Shown here: one piece after another, positions 1 to 10,501 of the stretch
How the letters are laid out: each line of letters opens with the position of its first letter
How positions within the stretch are numbered: the stretch's first letter is position 1
Assembly: GCF_003688595.1 (NCBI RefSeq)
Contig: NZ_RCWT01000012.1
Coordinates: 372,001 to 436,000 of the forward strand
DNA from: Sphingomonas sp. PP-F2F-G114-C0414
GTDB lineage: Bacteria; Pseudomonadota; Alphaproteobacteria; Sphingomonadales; Sphingomonadaceae
Length of the DNA stretch: 64,000 nt
Direction: 5' to 3'
The notes under the pieces: model-generated
The model's database searches: none
What the model saw: only the letters and a program-made list of their open reading frames with translations
What the model was told of the DNA's origin: nothing
Translations under genes and position numbers: made by a program

Positions 1-1
1 G

Positions 2-589
2 CGCGTCCGTCCCGAAGTGTCGCAGCTCGATTATTCGAACGCGGTCACGCTCAACGGCACGCGCGTACCCGGCCTGACGACGCGACGGACCGAAACCACC
101 GTCGAACTCGGCTCGGGCCAGAGCATGATGATCAGCGGCCTGCTGTCGAACAGTCACAACAACTCGTACGACAAGACCCCCGGACTGGCGAACCTGCCGA
201 TCATCGGCGCGCTGTTCCGCTCGAACGCGTTCCAGCGCAACGAGACCGAACTGGTGATCGTGATCACGCCGTATCTGGTCAAGCCGGTCAACAACGCGAG
301 CGACATCGCCCTGCCGACCGACGGCGCGCGCGCACCGTCCGACATCGATCGGGTATTGCTCGGCACGCTGAGCGCGAGCGGCGGCGGCAAGCGGCCGGTG
401 CCGACCGTGGCGCGTCCCGCCTATGTCCAGCCCTCCGTCGGCGCCACCGCACCGGTCATGCCGGTGCCGCGGAGCGACATCCGCCGCAGCGAAGACGACG
501 TCAGAGCGCCGGCTCCGATCGCCAACGGCACAGGCAAAGGCAGCAAGCCGGGCACGGCTGTCGTCCCCGCCCCCGGCTTCTCGAACTGA
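2..589 (+). CDS. cpaC: Flp/Tad pilus secretin CpaC (RcpA), C-terminal part
   Basis: This is the end of a type II/III secretion-type secretin that forms the outer-membrane channel of the Tad (Flp) pilus. The gene enters from the left edge: the frame is open from base 2, reading RVRPEVSQLDY, so the GTG at 17 is internal and not a start. The visible part has the secretin C-domain hallmarks: a GQSMMISGLL segment, then TPGLANLPIIGALFRS and the conserved ending ELVIVITPYLVKPV. After it comes a Pro/Ala-rich tail of about 90 residues with no recognised fold. cpaD follows 48 bp downstream on the same strand, which supports the Tad assignment over a general type II secretin. The N-terminal half lies outside the window. 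Confidence 0.9.
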   Translation, partial: RVRPEVSQLDYSNAVTLNGTRVPGLTTRRTETTVELGSGQSMMISGLLSNSHNNSYDKTPGLANLPIIGALFRSNAFQRNETELVIVITPYLVKPVNNASDIALPTDGARAPSDIDRVLLGTLSASGGGKRPVPTVARPAYVQPSVGATAPVMPVPRSDIRRSEDDVRAPAPIANGTGKGSKPGTAVVPAPGFSN

Positions 590-637
590 TCGGAACGCAG
601 TGACATGCCCCTGCACCCGACGTCTCAAGGATTTCCG

Positions 638-1267
638 ATGATCAAGCAATCGATCCTAGCGTCCCTCCTCCCCGCGCTGCTGCTCGGTGGATGCATGGGA
701 ACCGAGAATCGCGGCCTCGAATCGGTCCACCAGCCGGTCGTCAGCCGATCCGATTATGCGCTCGATCTGGGCGTGTCCGGGGGTGCGCTGGCGGGCGGCG
801 AACAGCAGCGGCTGGCGGGCTGGATGACGACTATGCGGCTCGGCTATGGCGACCGCGTCACGATCGACGATCCCGCCGGCGAAGCACCGGCCGCGCGCGG
901 CGACATCGCTGCGGTCGTGGCGCAATACGGGCTGTTGCTCAGCGACGATGCACCGGTGACGCCTGCCCCGCTCGCGCCCGGCACGATCCGCGTGGTCGTG
1001 ACCAGGATGCATGCCGGGGTACCGCGTTGCCCCGACTGGTCGCGCGATGCGTCCAACGAGTTCCAGGCGAACACCTCGTCGAACTATGGCTGCGCGATCA
1101 ACAGTAACCTCGCGGCGATGGTCGCCAATCCTGCCGATCTCGTCCGCGGCGCGCCCGGCGCCGAAACCACCGACACGGCGGTCGCGTACAAGGCGATCGA
1201 TACGTATCGCAAAAAGGCACCGACCGGTGCCGGTGGCCTGTCCGCCACCACCACGGGAGGAAAATGA
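638..1267 (+). CDS. cpaD: Tad pilus assembly lipoprotein CpaD
   Basis: CpaD is a periplasmic or outer-membrane lipoprotein that stabilises the CpaC secretin. The 209-residue product starts MIKQSILASLLPALLLGGC, a lipoprotein signal peptide with lipobox LGGC. Family features include RVVVTRMHAGVPRCPDW and the paired-cysteine region SNYGCAINSNLAAMVANPADL, typical of the CpaD/DUF domain. The start at 638 is preferred over an upstream ATG at 605 because it begins exactly at the signal peptide and has AAGGA a few bases upstream. The stop overlaps the cpaE start (ATGA), so the two are probably translationally coupled. Identification rests on these motifs and on position between cpaC and cpaE. Confidence 0.88.
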   Translation: MIKQSILASLLPALLLGGCMGTENRGLESVHQPVVSRSDYALDLGVSGGALAGGEQQRLAGWMTTMRLGYGDRVTIDDPAGEAPAARGDIAAVVAQYGLLLSDDAPVTPAPLAPGTIRVVVTRMHAGVPRCPDWSRDASNEFQANTSSNYGCAINSNLAAMVANPADLVRGAPGAETTDTAVAYKAIDTYRKKAPTGAGGLSATTTGGK

Positions 1268-2556
1268 TGAACGCTCCGTGGAAGCCAGGCGGCATCGCGC
1301 ACCGCGAACCGTTTACCGCCTATGTCTGCGACGAGGTGACGGCGGACGCGCTGCGGCCGATCGCCGCCGAACTGGGCTGGTCGGTCGACAAGATCTTCAA
1401 GGGCGGCCTGCGCAACGCGGTCCAGTCGCTGTCGGTGTCCGCCTCGCCGCAGATCCTGTTCGTCGATCTCGCCGAATCGGGTGATCCGCTCAACGACATC
1501 AACGCGCTCGCCGAAGTCTGCGAGCCGGGTACGGTCGTGATCGCGGCCGGCCAGGTCAACGACGTCCGGCTGTACCGCGATCTGGTCGCCAGCGGGATCC
1601 AGGATTATCTGCTGAAGCCGTTGCAGCCCGACATGCTGCGCGAGGCGTTCTCGCACGCGCAGACGATCCTGAATGCGCCCAAGCACGTCGAGGTATCGCC
1701 CGATCGTGCGCATTGTTCGGTCGCGGTGATCGGCACGCGTGGCGGGGTCGGCGCATCGACGATCGCGACATCGGTCGCGTGGCTGCTCGCGGAGCATGAA
1801 GGGCGCGCGACCGCGTTGCTCGATCTCGACGTCCATTTCGGGACCGGCGCGCTCGCCCTCGATCTCGAACCGGGCCGCGGCCTGACCGACGCGATCGAGA
1901 ATCCGAGCCGGATCGACGGGCTGTTCATCGAACGCGCGATGGTGAAGGCGTCGGAGAAACTCTCCGTGCTGTCGGCCGAGGCGCCGATCAACACACCGCT
2001 GATTACCGATGGCTCCGCCTTCTTCCAGTTGCAGGAGGAGATGCGGTTGGCGTTCGAATGCACCGTCGTCGACCTGCCGCGCGGCATGCTGATCCAGCAC
2101 CCGCATCTGATCAGCGACGTGAAGCTCCTCGTCCTCGTCACCGACCTGACGCTGGCGGCAGCGCGCGATACGATCCGAATCCTGTCGTGGCTCAAGTCGA
2201 ACGCCCAGCAGACGACGGTGTACGTGATCGCCAACCGCATGCACGCGGGCGGCCAGCTCGAGATCAACCGCAAGGATTTCGAAGGGTCGATCGAGCGCAA
2301 GATCGATTACATCGTGCCGTTCGACCAGAAGCTGGCGGCGCAGGCGGCCAAGCTCGGCAAGCCGATCGTCGAGGTCGGCAAGACGTCGAAGACCATCGCG
2401 CCGATCCTGGCACTCGCCGCCGAGCTGGCCGCTGCATCGGTCGACACCGATCTCGGCGTCGTGAAGGGCGCGAAGGGCAAGTCGCTGATCGGCAAGTTCA
2501 GCAATCTCAAGGGCCTGATGCCGAAGCGCACGGTCAAGCCGGTACCTGCCAAGTAA
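1264..2556 (+). CDS. cpaE: Tad pilus assembly ATPase CpaE/TadZ
   Basis: CpaE/TadZ is a ParA/MinD-like ATPase thought to place the Tad pilus machine at the cell pole. Of 430 residues, about 15-135 form a receiver-like domain without obvious phosphorylation residues. The ParA-like domain starts near 150 with an atypical P-loop, IGTRGGVGAST, in which the usual signature lysine is replaced by Arg. This is known for TadZ/CpaE proteins. ALLDLDVHFG is the Walker A' region and DLPRG the switch II region. A GGGAGG ribosome site precedes the start, and the first codons overlap the cpaD stop. The stop overlaps the tadB start as TAATG, so no gene lies between them. Confidence 0.9.
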   Translation: MMNAPWKPGGIAHREPFTAYVCDEVTADALRPIAAELGWSVDKIFKGGLRNAVQSLSVSASPQILFVDLAESGDPLNDINALAEVCEPGTVVIAAGQVNDVRLYRDLVASGIQDYLLKPLQPDMLREAFSHAQTILNAPKHVEVSPDRAHCSVAVIGTRGGVGASTIATSVAWLLAEHEGRATALLDLDVHFGTGALALDLEPGRGLTDAIENPSRIDGLFIERAMVKASEKLSVLSAEAPINTPLITDGSAFFQLQEEMRLAFECTVVDLPRGMLIQHPHLISDVKLLVLVTDLTLAAARDTIRILSWLKSNAQQTTVYVIANRMHAGGQLEINRKDFEGSIERKIDYIVPFDQKLAAQAAKLGKPIVEVGKTSKTIAPILALAAELAAASVDTDLGVVKGAKGKSLIGKFSNLKGLMPKRTVKPVPAK

Positions 2557-3527
2557 TGGATATGCTGCCGTTCCTTCTGGTGATGATCGGTTCCGCCCTG
2601 GCGCTGGGGATCGTGCTGTTCGCGTTCGCCGGTCCGTCGACCGGGCGCGCCCAATCGCGCCGGATCGCTGCCGTGCGCGAGCGTCACGGCGACGCGCTGG
2701 TGGTCGCCGAGGCGCAGTTACGGCGCATCTCGATGACCCAAGATACCAAGATGGATCTTGCCTTCGGTCGTATCCTGCCGAACCCGGTACAGCTCGCCAA
2801 GCGCCTCGCGATGACCGGCAAGGACTGGACCGTCGGCCAATACGGGCTGGCGACCGCGGGGATTGCGCTGGTCGTCGCCGCGCTGATGCTGTTGAAGGGC
2901 CTGCCGATCCTGCTCGCGTTGCTGTTCGGCGTGTTCGTCGGCGTCGGCCTGCCGCATTTCATCGTCGGCAAGACGATCCAGCGCCGTATCGGCAAGTTCA
3001 CCGCGAAGTTTCCCGACGCGATCGACCTGCTGGTCCGCGGGCTGCGCTCGGGCCTGCCGATCAGCGAGACGATCGGCGTCGTCGGGCATGAGGTCGAGGG
3101 GCCGGTCGGCGAGGAATTCCGCGCGGTCAGCGACAAGATGAAGATCGGCCGGACGATGGACGCCGCGTTGCAGGATACCGCGGACCGGCTCGGCACGCCC
3201 GAATTCCAGTTCTTCGTGATCACCATCGCCATCCAGCGCGAGACCGGCGGCAACCTGGCGGAGACGCTGGCCAACCTGTCGCACGTGCTGCGTCAACGCG
3301 GCCAGATGAAGCTCAAGATCAAGGCGATGTCGTCGGAATCGAAGGCATCCGCGTACATCATCGGCGCGCTGCCGTTCATCGTGTTCGGGATGATCTGGGT
3401 GATCAACGGCCGGTACATGCAGAATTTCTTCATCGACGAACGGCTGATGGCGATCGGCATGGGCGGCATGGTGTGGATGGCGATCGGCGCCTTCATCATG
3501 TCGAAGATGATCAGCTTCGAGATTTAG
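2556..3527 (+). CDS. tadB: Tad pilus inner-membrane platform protein TadB
   Basis: TadB is one of two type II secretion F-domain (T2SSF) membrane proteins that form the inner-membrane platform of the Flp pilus. The 323-residue product begins MDMLPFLLVMIGSALALGI, a membrane segment. A paired membrane segment lies near 95-140. The cytoplasmic T2SSF core contains KFPDAIDLLVRGLRSGLPI and ETGGNLAETLANLS, and two C-terminal membrane segments follow. The start ATG shares a base with the cpaE stop (TAATG). cpaF (the pilus motor ATPase) usually sits just before tadB but is absent here. tadC follows after 7 bp. Confidence 0.92.
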   Translation: MDMLPFLLVMIGSALALGIVLFAFAGPSTGRAQSRRIAAVRERHGDALVVAEAQLRRISMTQDTKMDLAFGRILPNPVQLAKRLAMTGKDWTVGQYGLATAGIALVVAALMLLKGLPILLALLFGVFVGVGLPHFIVGKTIQRRIGKFTAKFPDAIDLLVRGLRSGLPISETIGVVGHEVEGPVGEEFRAVSDKMKIGRTMDAALQDTADRLGTPEFQFFVITIAIQRETGGNLAETLANLSHVLRQRGQMKLKIKAMSSESKASAYIIGALPFIVFGMIWVINGRYMQNFFIDERLMAIGMGGMVWMAIGAFIMSKMISFEI

Positions 3528-3534
3528 GGACACG

Positions 3535-4530
3535 ATGATGGGCGGAACCGCCGGACCTACCATTCTCGGGATCGACGTCCTGCTCGTCGCGACGATCCTG
3601 TCGGGCGTCGCGGCCTTCGCAGTGATGATCGCGATCTACGCGGCGACGACCGTCAGCGATCCGATGACCAAGCGCGTCAAGGCGCTCAACGATCGCCGAG
3701 AACAGCTGAAGGCGGGCATCACCGCGTCGACCAAGCGCCGTGCCAAGCTGGTCCAGCGCAACGACACCGCGGACAAGCTGCGCGGCATCCTGTCGTCGAT
3801 GAAGGTACTCCAGGACAGCCAGGTGAAGGCGGTCCAGCTGAAACTGATGCAGGCCGGCGTCCGCTCGAAGGAGTGGGCGCCGTCGGTGATCTTCGGCCGG
3901 CTCGTGCTGCCGATCGTGCTGGGTGGGGCGATGCTGTACTGGGTGTACGGCACCGACGGCTTCGCGGCCTGGGGGCCGCTGAAGAAATACGGGCTCGTCG
4001 CGATGACCTTCATCATGAGCTACAAGGCGCCCGACCTGTATCTCGACAACAAGATCAAGAAGCGCTCGGATGCGATCCGCAAGGGGTTGCCCGATGCGCT
4101 CGATCTGCTGGTGATCTGCGCCGAGGCGGGACTGACCGTCGATGCGGCCTTCCACCGCGTCGCGCGGGAGCTGGGGCGGGCGTATCCGGAGCTGGGCGAG
4201 GAGTTCACGCTGACCGCGATCGAACTCGGGTTCCTGACCGACCGGCGCTCGGCGTTCGAGAATCTGGCGCAGCGGGTGAAGCTGGATGCGGTGAAGGGCG
4301 TCGTCACGACGATGATCCAGACCGAGAAATACGGCACGCCGCTGGCGTCTGCGCTGCGCGTGCTGTCGGGCGAATTCCGCAACGAGCGGATGATGCGCGC
4401 GGAGGAGAAGGCGGCGCGGTTGCCGGCGATCATGACGATCCCGCTGATCCTGTTCATCCTGCCCGTGCTGTTCGTCGTCATCCTCGGGCCGGCGGCGTGT
4501 TCGATCTCCGACGCGCTGTTGAAGACCTGA
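3535..4530 (+). CDS. tadC: Tad pilus inner-membrane platform protein TadC
   Basis: TadC is the second T2SSF-domain membrane protein of the Tad platform and pairs with TadB. The 331-residue product has an N-terminal membrane segment (about 10-40), a basic cytoplasmic linker, a membrane pair near 120-160, and the conserved core RKGLPDALDLLVICAEAGL followed by GEEFTLTAIELGFLTDR. A C-terminal hydrophobic hairpin (TIPLILFILPVLFVVILGPA) ends the protein. Two consecutive ATG codons at 3535 and 3538 could both serve after AGGGA; the first is used here. It is the last recognisable pilus gene of the operon. Confidence 0.92.
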   Translation: MMGGTAGPTILGIDVLLVATILSGVAAFAVMIAIYAATTVSDPMTKRVKALNDRREQLKAGITASTKRRAKLVQRNDTADKLRGILSSMKVLQDSQVKAVQLKLMQAGVRSKEWAPSVIFGRLVLPIVLGGAMLYWVYGTDGFAAWGPLKKYGLVAMTFIMSYKAPDLYLDNKIKKRSDAIRKGLPDALDLLVICAEAGLTVDAAFHRVARELGRAYPELGEEFTLTAIELGFLTDRRSAFENLAQRVKLDAVKGVVTTMIQTEKYGTPLASALRVLSGEFRNERMMRAEEKAARLPAIMTIPLILFILPVLFVVILGPAACSISDALLKT

Positions 4531-4583
4531 GGCAACCGGCGGCGCGGCGGATCGTTGGGCTTCCGTAACAGGAGGGTTTCACG

Positions 4584-4991
4584 ATGCCGTTGTTTTCTAC
4601 ACCTACGCAGTTTGCGGCGCTTGCGCTGGTCTTCGTCGCCGGCTGGCTGTTCGGATTGGCAAGCCATCCGGGCGGGAAGAAGTGGAAGGCGCGGTATCTC
4701 GCTGAGCGGGATGCGCATGCTGCGGTGAAGAAGGATGGCGATGTGCGGGCGGCGGCGGCGGAGAAGCGGGCTGTCGAGGCGGAGCGGGAGAATGCTCGGT
4801 TGGTGAAGGACGTCGAAGCGGTGCGGGTTGCAGCTCCGGTTGTTGAGCGGGCGCCGGTTGTTGGACGTGATCCGGTTGTCGATACGTCGCGGTCTGGGGC
4901 GCTGTCTTCGGCGCGGCCGGGTTATGCTCGGCCGGCGTATAATGCCGATGGGACCAAGCGGGGCTGGTTCGATTTCGAGCCGCGTCGGTAA
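4584..4991 (+). CDS. hypothetical membrane-anchored coiled-coil protein
   Basis: The product is not recognised. Its 135 residues start with one hydrophobic segment (about 8-27, FAALALVFVAGWLFGLA). A charged stretch follows (about 30-75, rich in Ala, Glu, Lys and Arg) that should form a coiled coil, then a low-complexity Val/Pro/Arg tail ending GWFDFEPRR. AGGAGG lies at ideal spacing before the ATG. It follows tadC by 53 bp on the same strand and may be cotranscribed, but nothing in the sequence links it to pilus assembly. Third codon positions here use noticeably more G and T than in the tad genes. A short inner-membrane protein with a cytoplasmic or periplasmic coiled coil is all that can be inferred. 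Confidence 0.6.
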   Translation: MPLFSTPTQFAALALVFVAGWLFGLASHPGGKKWKARYLAERDAHAAVKKDGDVRAAAAEKRAVEAERENARLVKDVEAVRVAAPVVERAPVVGRDPVVDTSRSGALSSARPGYARPAYNADGTKRGWFDFEPRR

Positions 4992-5026
4992 GGTTTGGGG
5001 GCGGGCCTAGGTCAGCCCCCTCCCCC

Positions 5027-5084
5027 TTGTTCTCCCGCGAAGGCGGGAGCCCAGTCTGGGTCCCCGCCTTCGCGGGGAAACACT
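5027..5084. repeat. palindromic repeat, family A
   Basis: This is an inverted repeat with arms of the type TCTCCCGCGAAGGCGGGAG and CCCCGCCTTCGCGGGGA separated by CCCAGTCTGGG. Near-identical copies occur at 38336, 43016, 44710 and 55772. It can form one long hairpin or two small ones. Confidence 0.85.
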
Positions 5085-5113
5085 GTTGGTTTACGATCAC
5101 CCAACCAATTAGC

Positions 5114-5222
5114 CACCACCCCCGGCGGAGGCCGGGGCCCAGTTGGGAATGTCGAGTAACTGGGGACGGTCCTTCGTTACATCGGACGTTCCAACTGGGC
5201 CCCGGCCTTCGCCGGGGTGGCG
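5114..5222. repeat. palindromic repeat doublet, family B
   Basis: Two convergent units, each with the core CCGGGGCCCAGTTGGG, face each other across a spacer of about 45 bp. Similar doublets lie at 14808, 35346, 38420 and 55629. Together with the adjacent family A copy it fills the gap between the 4584 gene and ppdK and may act as a transcription end. Confidence 0.85.
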
Positions 5223-5257
5223 GCCCTCATTGGGTTGGTGCTACTTTTGAGCGAGCG

Positions 5258-7921
<2,664 letters not shown>

Positions 7922-8012
7922 GGTCGGTCCTCTAAGTGCCTGTTTTTATACGTTGGGCCGGAGCGAAGTTCACAAAGTTCACACGCTGGCGCGATGTGTG
8001 CACTTCCTCCAG

Positions 8013-8282
8013 TCAGCCCTCGATCTTCGAAAAATCTGCGACATTGTGCACTGCGGCACGGACTCGCTCAAGTAGCGCGAGACGGGCGGAGCGCTTGGCG
8101 GGATCGGAATCATTAACGATAACGCTATCAAAGAACGCGTCGATCGGCGCACGGAGGCTTGCAAGGGCACCCATCGCGGCGGCGAAATCCTCGCGTTCGA
8201 TCGCGGCGGTGGCGCGGGGTTCGGCGGAGTCGAGCGCGGTCATCAGCGCGGTCTCTGCCGGTTCGGGGGTGTAGGACAGCAC
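8013..8282 (-). CDS. GlyS C-terminal segment in a shifted frame
   Basis: This 89-residue frame carries the expected C-terminus of the glycyl-tRNA synthetase beta subunit, including the conserved pattern IDAFFDSVIVND and the ending VADFSKIEG. It is out of frame with the main glyS frame, which switches to nonsense at an inserted hairpin (8283-8319). It could begin at the GTG at 8282. The right arm of the inserted hairpin places GGGGAG and AGGGAG just upstream of that GTG, so re-initiation from an accidental ribosome site is conceivable. It may instead be joined to glyS in reality if one base in the hairpin is misread. Homology to GlyS is clear; separate translation is inference. Confidence 0.6.
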   Translation of the reverse strand: MLSYTPEPAETALMTALDSAEPRATAAIEREDFAAAMGALASLRAPIDAFFDSVIVNDSDPAKRSARLALLERVRAAVHNVADFSKIEG

Positions 8283-10380
8283 CTTCTCCCTCTCCCCTGC
8301 GGGGAGAGGAAGCAGAAGGCGCTTCCTTCTTCAGGATATTGGCGGCGCGCTTGTAGCCGGCGAGCAGGTTCGTGCCGTCCTCGGTGGTCACGAACGCCTG
8401 GAGCGCGTGGACGCGCGCGAGCAGGCGGACGAGATCGTCCTCGCCCCCAAGCGCGAACACCGCGTCGATCAGGTCGTGCCGGACGCCGGCTTCGCGTTGC
8501 TGGACTTTGAGGCGGTCGGCGAAGAAGGTGATAAGCTCAACGGACACGGCTTGTGGATCAAAGGCAGTAATAGGGCCAAAATCGTTACGTGCAGGCCCTG
8601 ATGGCAAGCTTTCGTAATCGATCGATCCTGGAGCAATCTTTTCGAGTGCCTCAACCGCGCTGTTCACGTCACGGTTATGCATTGAGTCGGCGACCAGATC
8701 CGGAGCGCCGTCTACAAAATGGGTCGTGCCCATCGAGTACTTTCCGGTCAGGTATGCCCCTTCCAACAACCGCCCGATACCTACGCGAAGGTCTGCGACC
8801 AGAATCGTGCGAATGACAGCCAACGCTGCCCGACGAAGTGCAAAAGGATCGCGAGAGCCCGATGGCTTTTGATTGATCGCAAAAAAACCAATCAGCGTAT
8901 CAAGCTTGTCCGCCAAGCTTACCGCGACCGTTATCGGGGCGGTGGGGACGTCATCGCCTTGGCCGACCGGCTTGTAGTGGTCGCGGATGGCGGTCGCGAC
9001 GGCCGGGTGCTCGCCCTGTGCGGCGGCGTAGTAGCCGCCCATCAGGCCTTGCAGCTCGGGGAACTCGCCGACCATGCCGGTGACGAGGTCTGCTTTTGCG
9101 AGGCGGGCTGCGCGGTCTGCTAGGTCGGCCAATTCCTCCCCTGCGAGGGGAGGGGGACCGTCAGCCGCAGGCTGAGGGTGGAGGGGGTTCTCCGCGGACG
9201 CTGCGCTTCGTGGCGCGCCCCCTCCACCAGCTTCGCTGGTCCCCCTCCCCGTTCCGGGAAGGATTATGCCCTCTTCTACCAACCAGCGGGCGAGCTTCGC
9301 TACGCGGTCGACCTTGTCGGCTACGGTGCCGAGCTTTTCGTGGAAGACGATCTTCGACAGCTTCTCCGCCTGCTCTTCGAGCGGCACCTTGAGGTCAGTG
9401 TCGTAGAAGAACTTCGCGTCCGACAACCGCGCGGCGAGGACCTTGCGGTTGCCCTCGACGATCTTCGCGCCGCCGTCGTGCGCGGCGATGTTAGCGGTAC
9501 AGACGAACGCGTTGGCCAGTTTTCCATCAGCCCCGCGGCAGACGAAATATTTCTGGTTCACGCGTGCCGTGAGCTGGATCACCTCGGGCGGGACGTCGAG
9601 AAACGCGGGGTCGAACTGGCCGAGCAGGGGAATCGGCCACTCGGTAAGCCCGGCATTCTCCGCGACGAGGCCCTCGTCCTCGATCAGTTCGAGCCCGGCC
9701 TGCGCGGCGGCTTCGCGGGCGTGGTCGCGGATCAGCGTGGCGCGTTCGTCGTGGTCGACGATGACGTGGCAGGCGCGCAGTTTCTCGACATAGTCGTGCG
9801 CGCCGCCGATCGTGATCTGGTACGGGTGGTGGAAGCGGTGGCCGAGCGTTGCGGCGCCGCTGGCGATGCCGGCGATCTCGAACGGCACGATCTCTTCGCC
9901 GAGCAGCGCGACGATGCCTTGCAGCGGGCGGACCCAGCGGAGCGACTCGGTGCTGGCGGAGGCATCGCCCCAGCGCATCGACTTCGGCCATGGGAACGCG
10001 CGGACGATCGCGGGGATCGCTTCGGCCAGAACGGCGGCGGTGGCGCGGCCGGACTTCTCGGTGACCGCGAAGAGCGTGCCGTTGCGGTCTATGAGTTGCT
10101 CGCGCGTGAGGCCGGTTTTCCGCAGGAAGCCTTCGAGCGCCTGGGGTGGGGCTGAGGTCTTGGGGCCCTTGGTTTCCTCGGAGACGGCGGCGGTCTCGAG
10201 CGGCAGGTCGCGCGCGATCAGCGTCAGGCGGCGCGGGGTCGCGTAGGTGACGATCGCGCTGGTGGCGATGCCGGCCTTGGCGAGCTCGGCTGTGAACAGC
10301 TTCGACAGATCTTCGCGCGCACGCGCCTGCATCCGGGCTGGGATTTCTTCTGAGCGGAGTTCTAGGAGGAAATCAGTCAC
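8128..10380 (-). CDS. glyS: glycyl-tRNA synthetase beta subunit (interrupted at the 3' end)
   Basis: GlyS pairs with GlyQ to charge tRNA-Gly. The frame starts MTDFLLELRSEEIPARMQ, the classic GlyS N-terminus, and continues through KYFVCRGADGKLANAFVCTAN and the HD-like core EFPELQGLMGGYYA. Three anomalies are visible. Residues 373-416 are an inserted palindromic element (9133-9264). About 8525-8935 (residues 480-620) is a lower-GC block with foreign-looking codons. After about residue 687 a 37-nt hairpin shifts the frame, so the last 60 or so residues of this frame are not GlyS-like, and the real C-terminus continues in another frame to 8013. glyQ lies just upstream. The gene is essential, so either the split works or the sequence has an indel error. 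Confidence 0.85.
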   Translation of the reverse strand: MTDFLLELRSEEIPARMQARAREDLSKLFTAELAKAGIATSAIVTYATPRRLTLIARDLPLETAAVSEETKGPKTSAPPQALEGFLRKTGLTREQLIDRNGTLFAVTEKSGRATAAVLAEAIPAIVRAFPWPKSMRWGDASASTESLRWVRPLQGIVALLGEEIVPFEIAGIASGAATLGHRFHHPYQITIGGAHDYVEKLRACHVIVDHDERATLIRDHAREAAAQAGLELIEDEGLVAENAGLTEWPIPLLGQFDPAFLDVPPEVIQLTARVNQKYFVCRGADGKLANAFVCTANIAAHDGGAKIVEGNRKVLAARLSDAKFFYDTDLKVPLEEQAEKLSKIVFHEKLGTVADKVDRVAKLARWLVEEGIILPGTGRGTSEAGGGGAPRSAASAENPLHPQPAADGPPPLAGEELADLADRAARLAKADLVTGMVGEFPELQGLMGGYYAAAQGEHPAVATAIRDHYKPVGQGDDVPTAPITVAVSLADKLDTLIGFFAINQKPSGSRDPFALRRAALAVIRTILVADLRVGIGRLLEGAYLTGKYSMGTTHFVDGAPDLVADSMHNRDVNSAVEALEKIAPGSIDYESLPSGPARNDFGPITAFDPQAVSVELITFFADRLKVQQREAGVRHDLIDAVFALGGEDDLVRLLARVHALQAFVTTEDGTNLLAGYKRAANILKKEAPSASSPRRGEGEGAVLHPRTGRDRADDRARLRRTPRHRRDRTRGFRRRDGCPCKPPCADRRVL
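8283..8319 (-). repeat. 37-nt hairpin insertion that shifts the glyS frame
   Basis: Read on the minus strand it is an imperfect inverted repeat: CCTTCT and CTCTCCCC, a GCA loop, then GGGGAGAG and AGAAGG. It resembles the CTCCCC-type repeats elsewhere in the window. 37 is not a multiple of three, so it moves glyS into another frame. Confidence 0.75.
9133..9264 (-). repeat. 132-bp protein-coding palindromic element, copy 1 (in glyS)
   Basis: The element is exactly 44 codons long and is read in frame within GlyS, starting ILPGTGRGTSEAGGGG and ending GPPPLAGEE. Its ends are inverted (CTTCCCGG and the GGGGAGG type), with inner inverted arms GGTGGAGGGGG and CCCCCTCCACC. It shares length, orientation and reading frame with the copies at 57987 and 59207. 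Confidence 0.9.
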
Positions 10381-10394
10381 GCGGAACGCTCCAT

Positions 10395-10460
10395 CTTCGC
10401 GCCATCGCGCCTTTGCGTGAACAAGATTTTCTCACGCGAAGGCGCAAAGGCGCGAAGAGA
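10395..10460. repeat. palindromic repeat, family F, between glyS and glyQ
   Basis: The arms CGCGCCTTTGCGTGA and TCACGCGAAGGCGCAAAGG flank a short AT-rich loop (ACAAGATTTTC). A second, nearly identical copy is at 61951, between the suf regulator and sufB. The 121-bp glyQ-glyS gap holds little else. Confidence 0.85.
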
Positions 10461-10501
10461 TAAGAAGGATTGATTGAGGCCTGCGGCGCTACGGGGGCGC
10501 G

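Noticed and set aside
5027..5222. CRISPR array
   Set aside because: The repeats here and elsewhere are inverted and paired, not regularly spaced direct repeats, and no cas gene is present.
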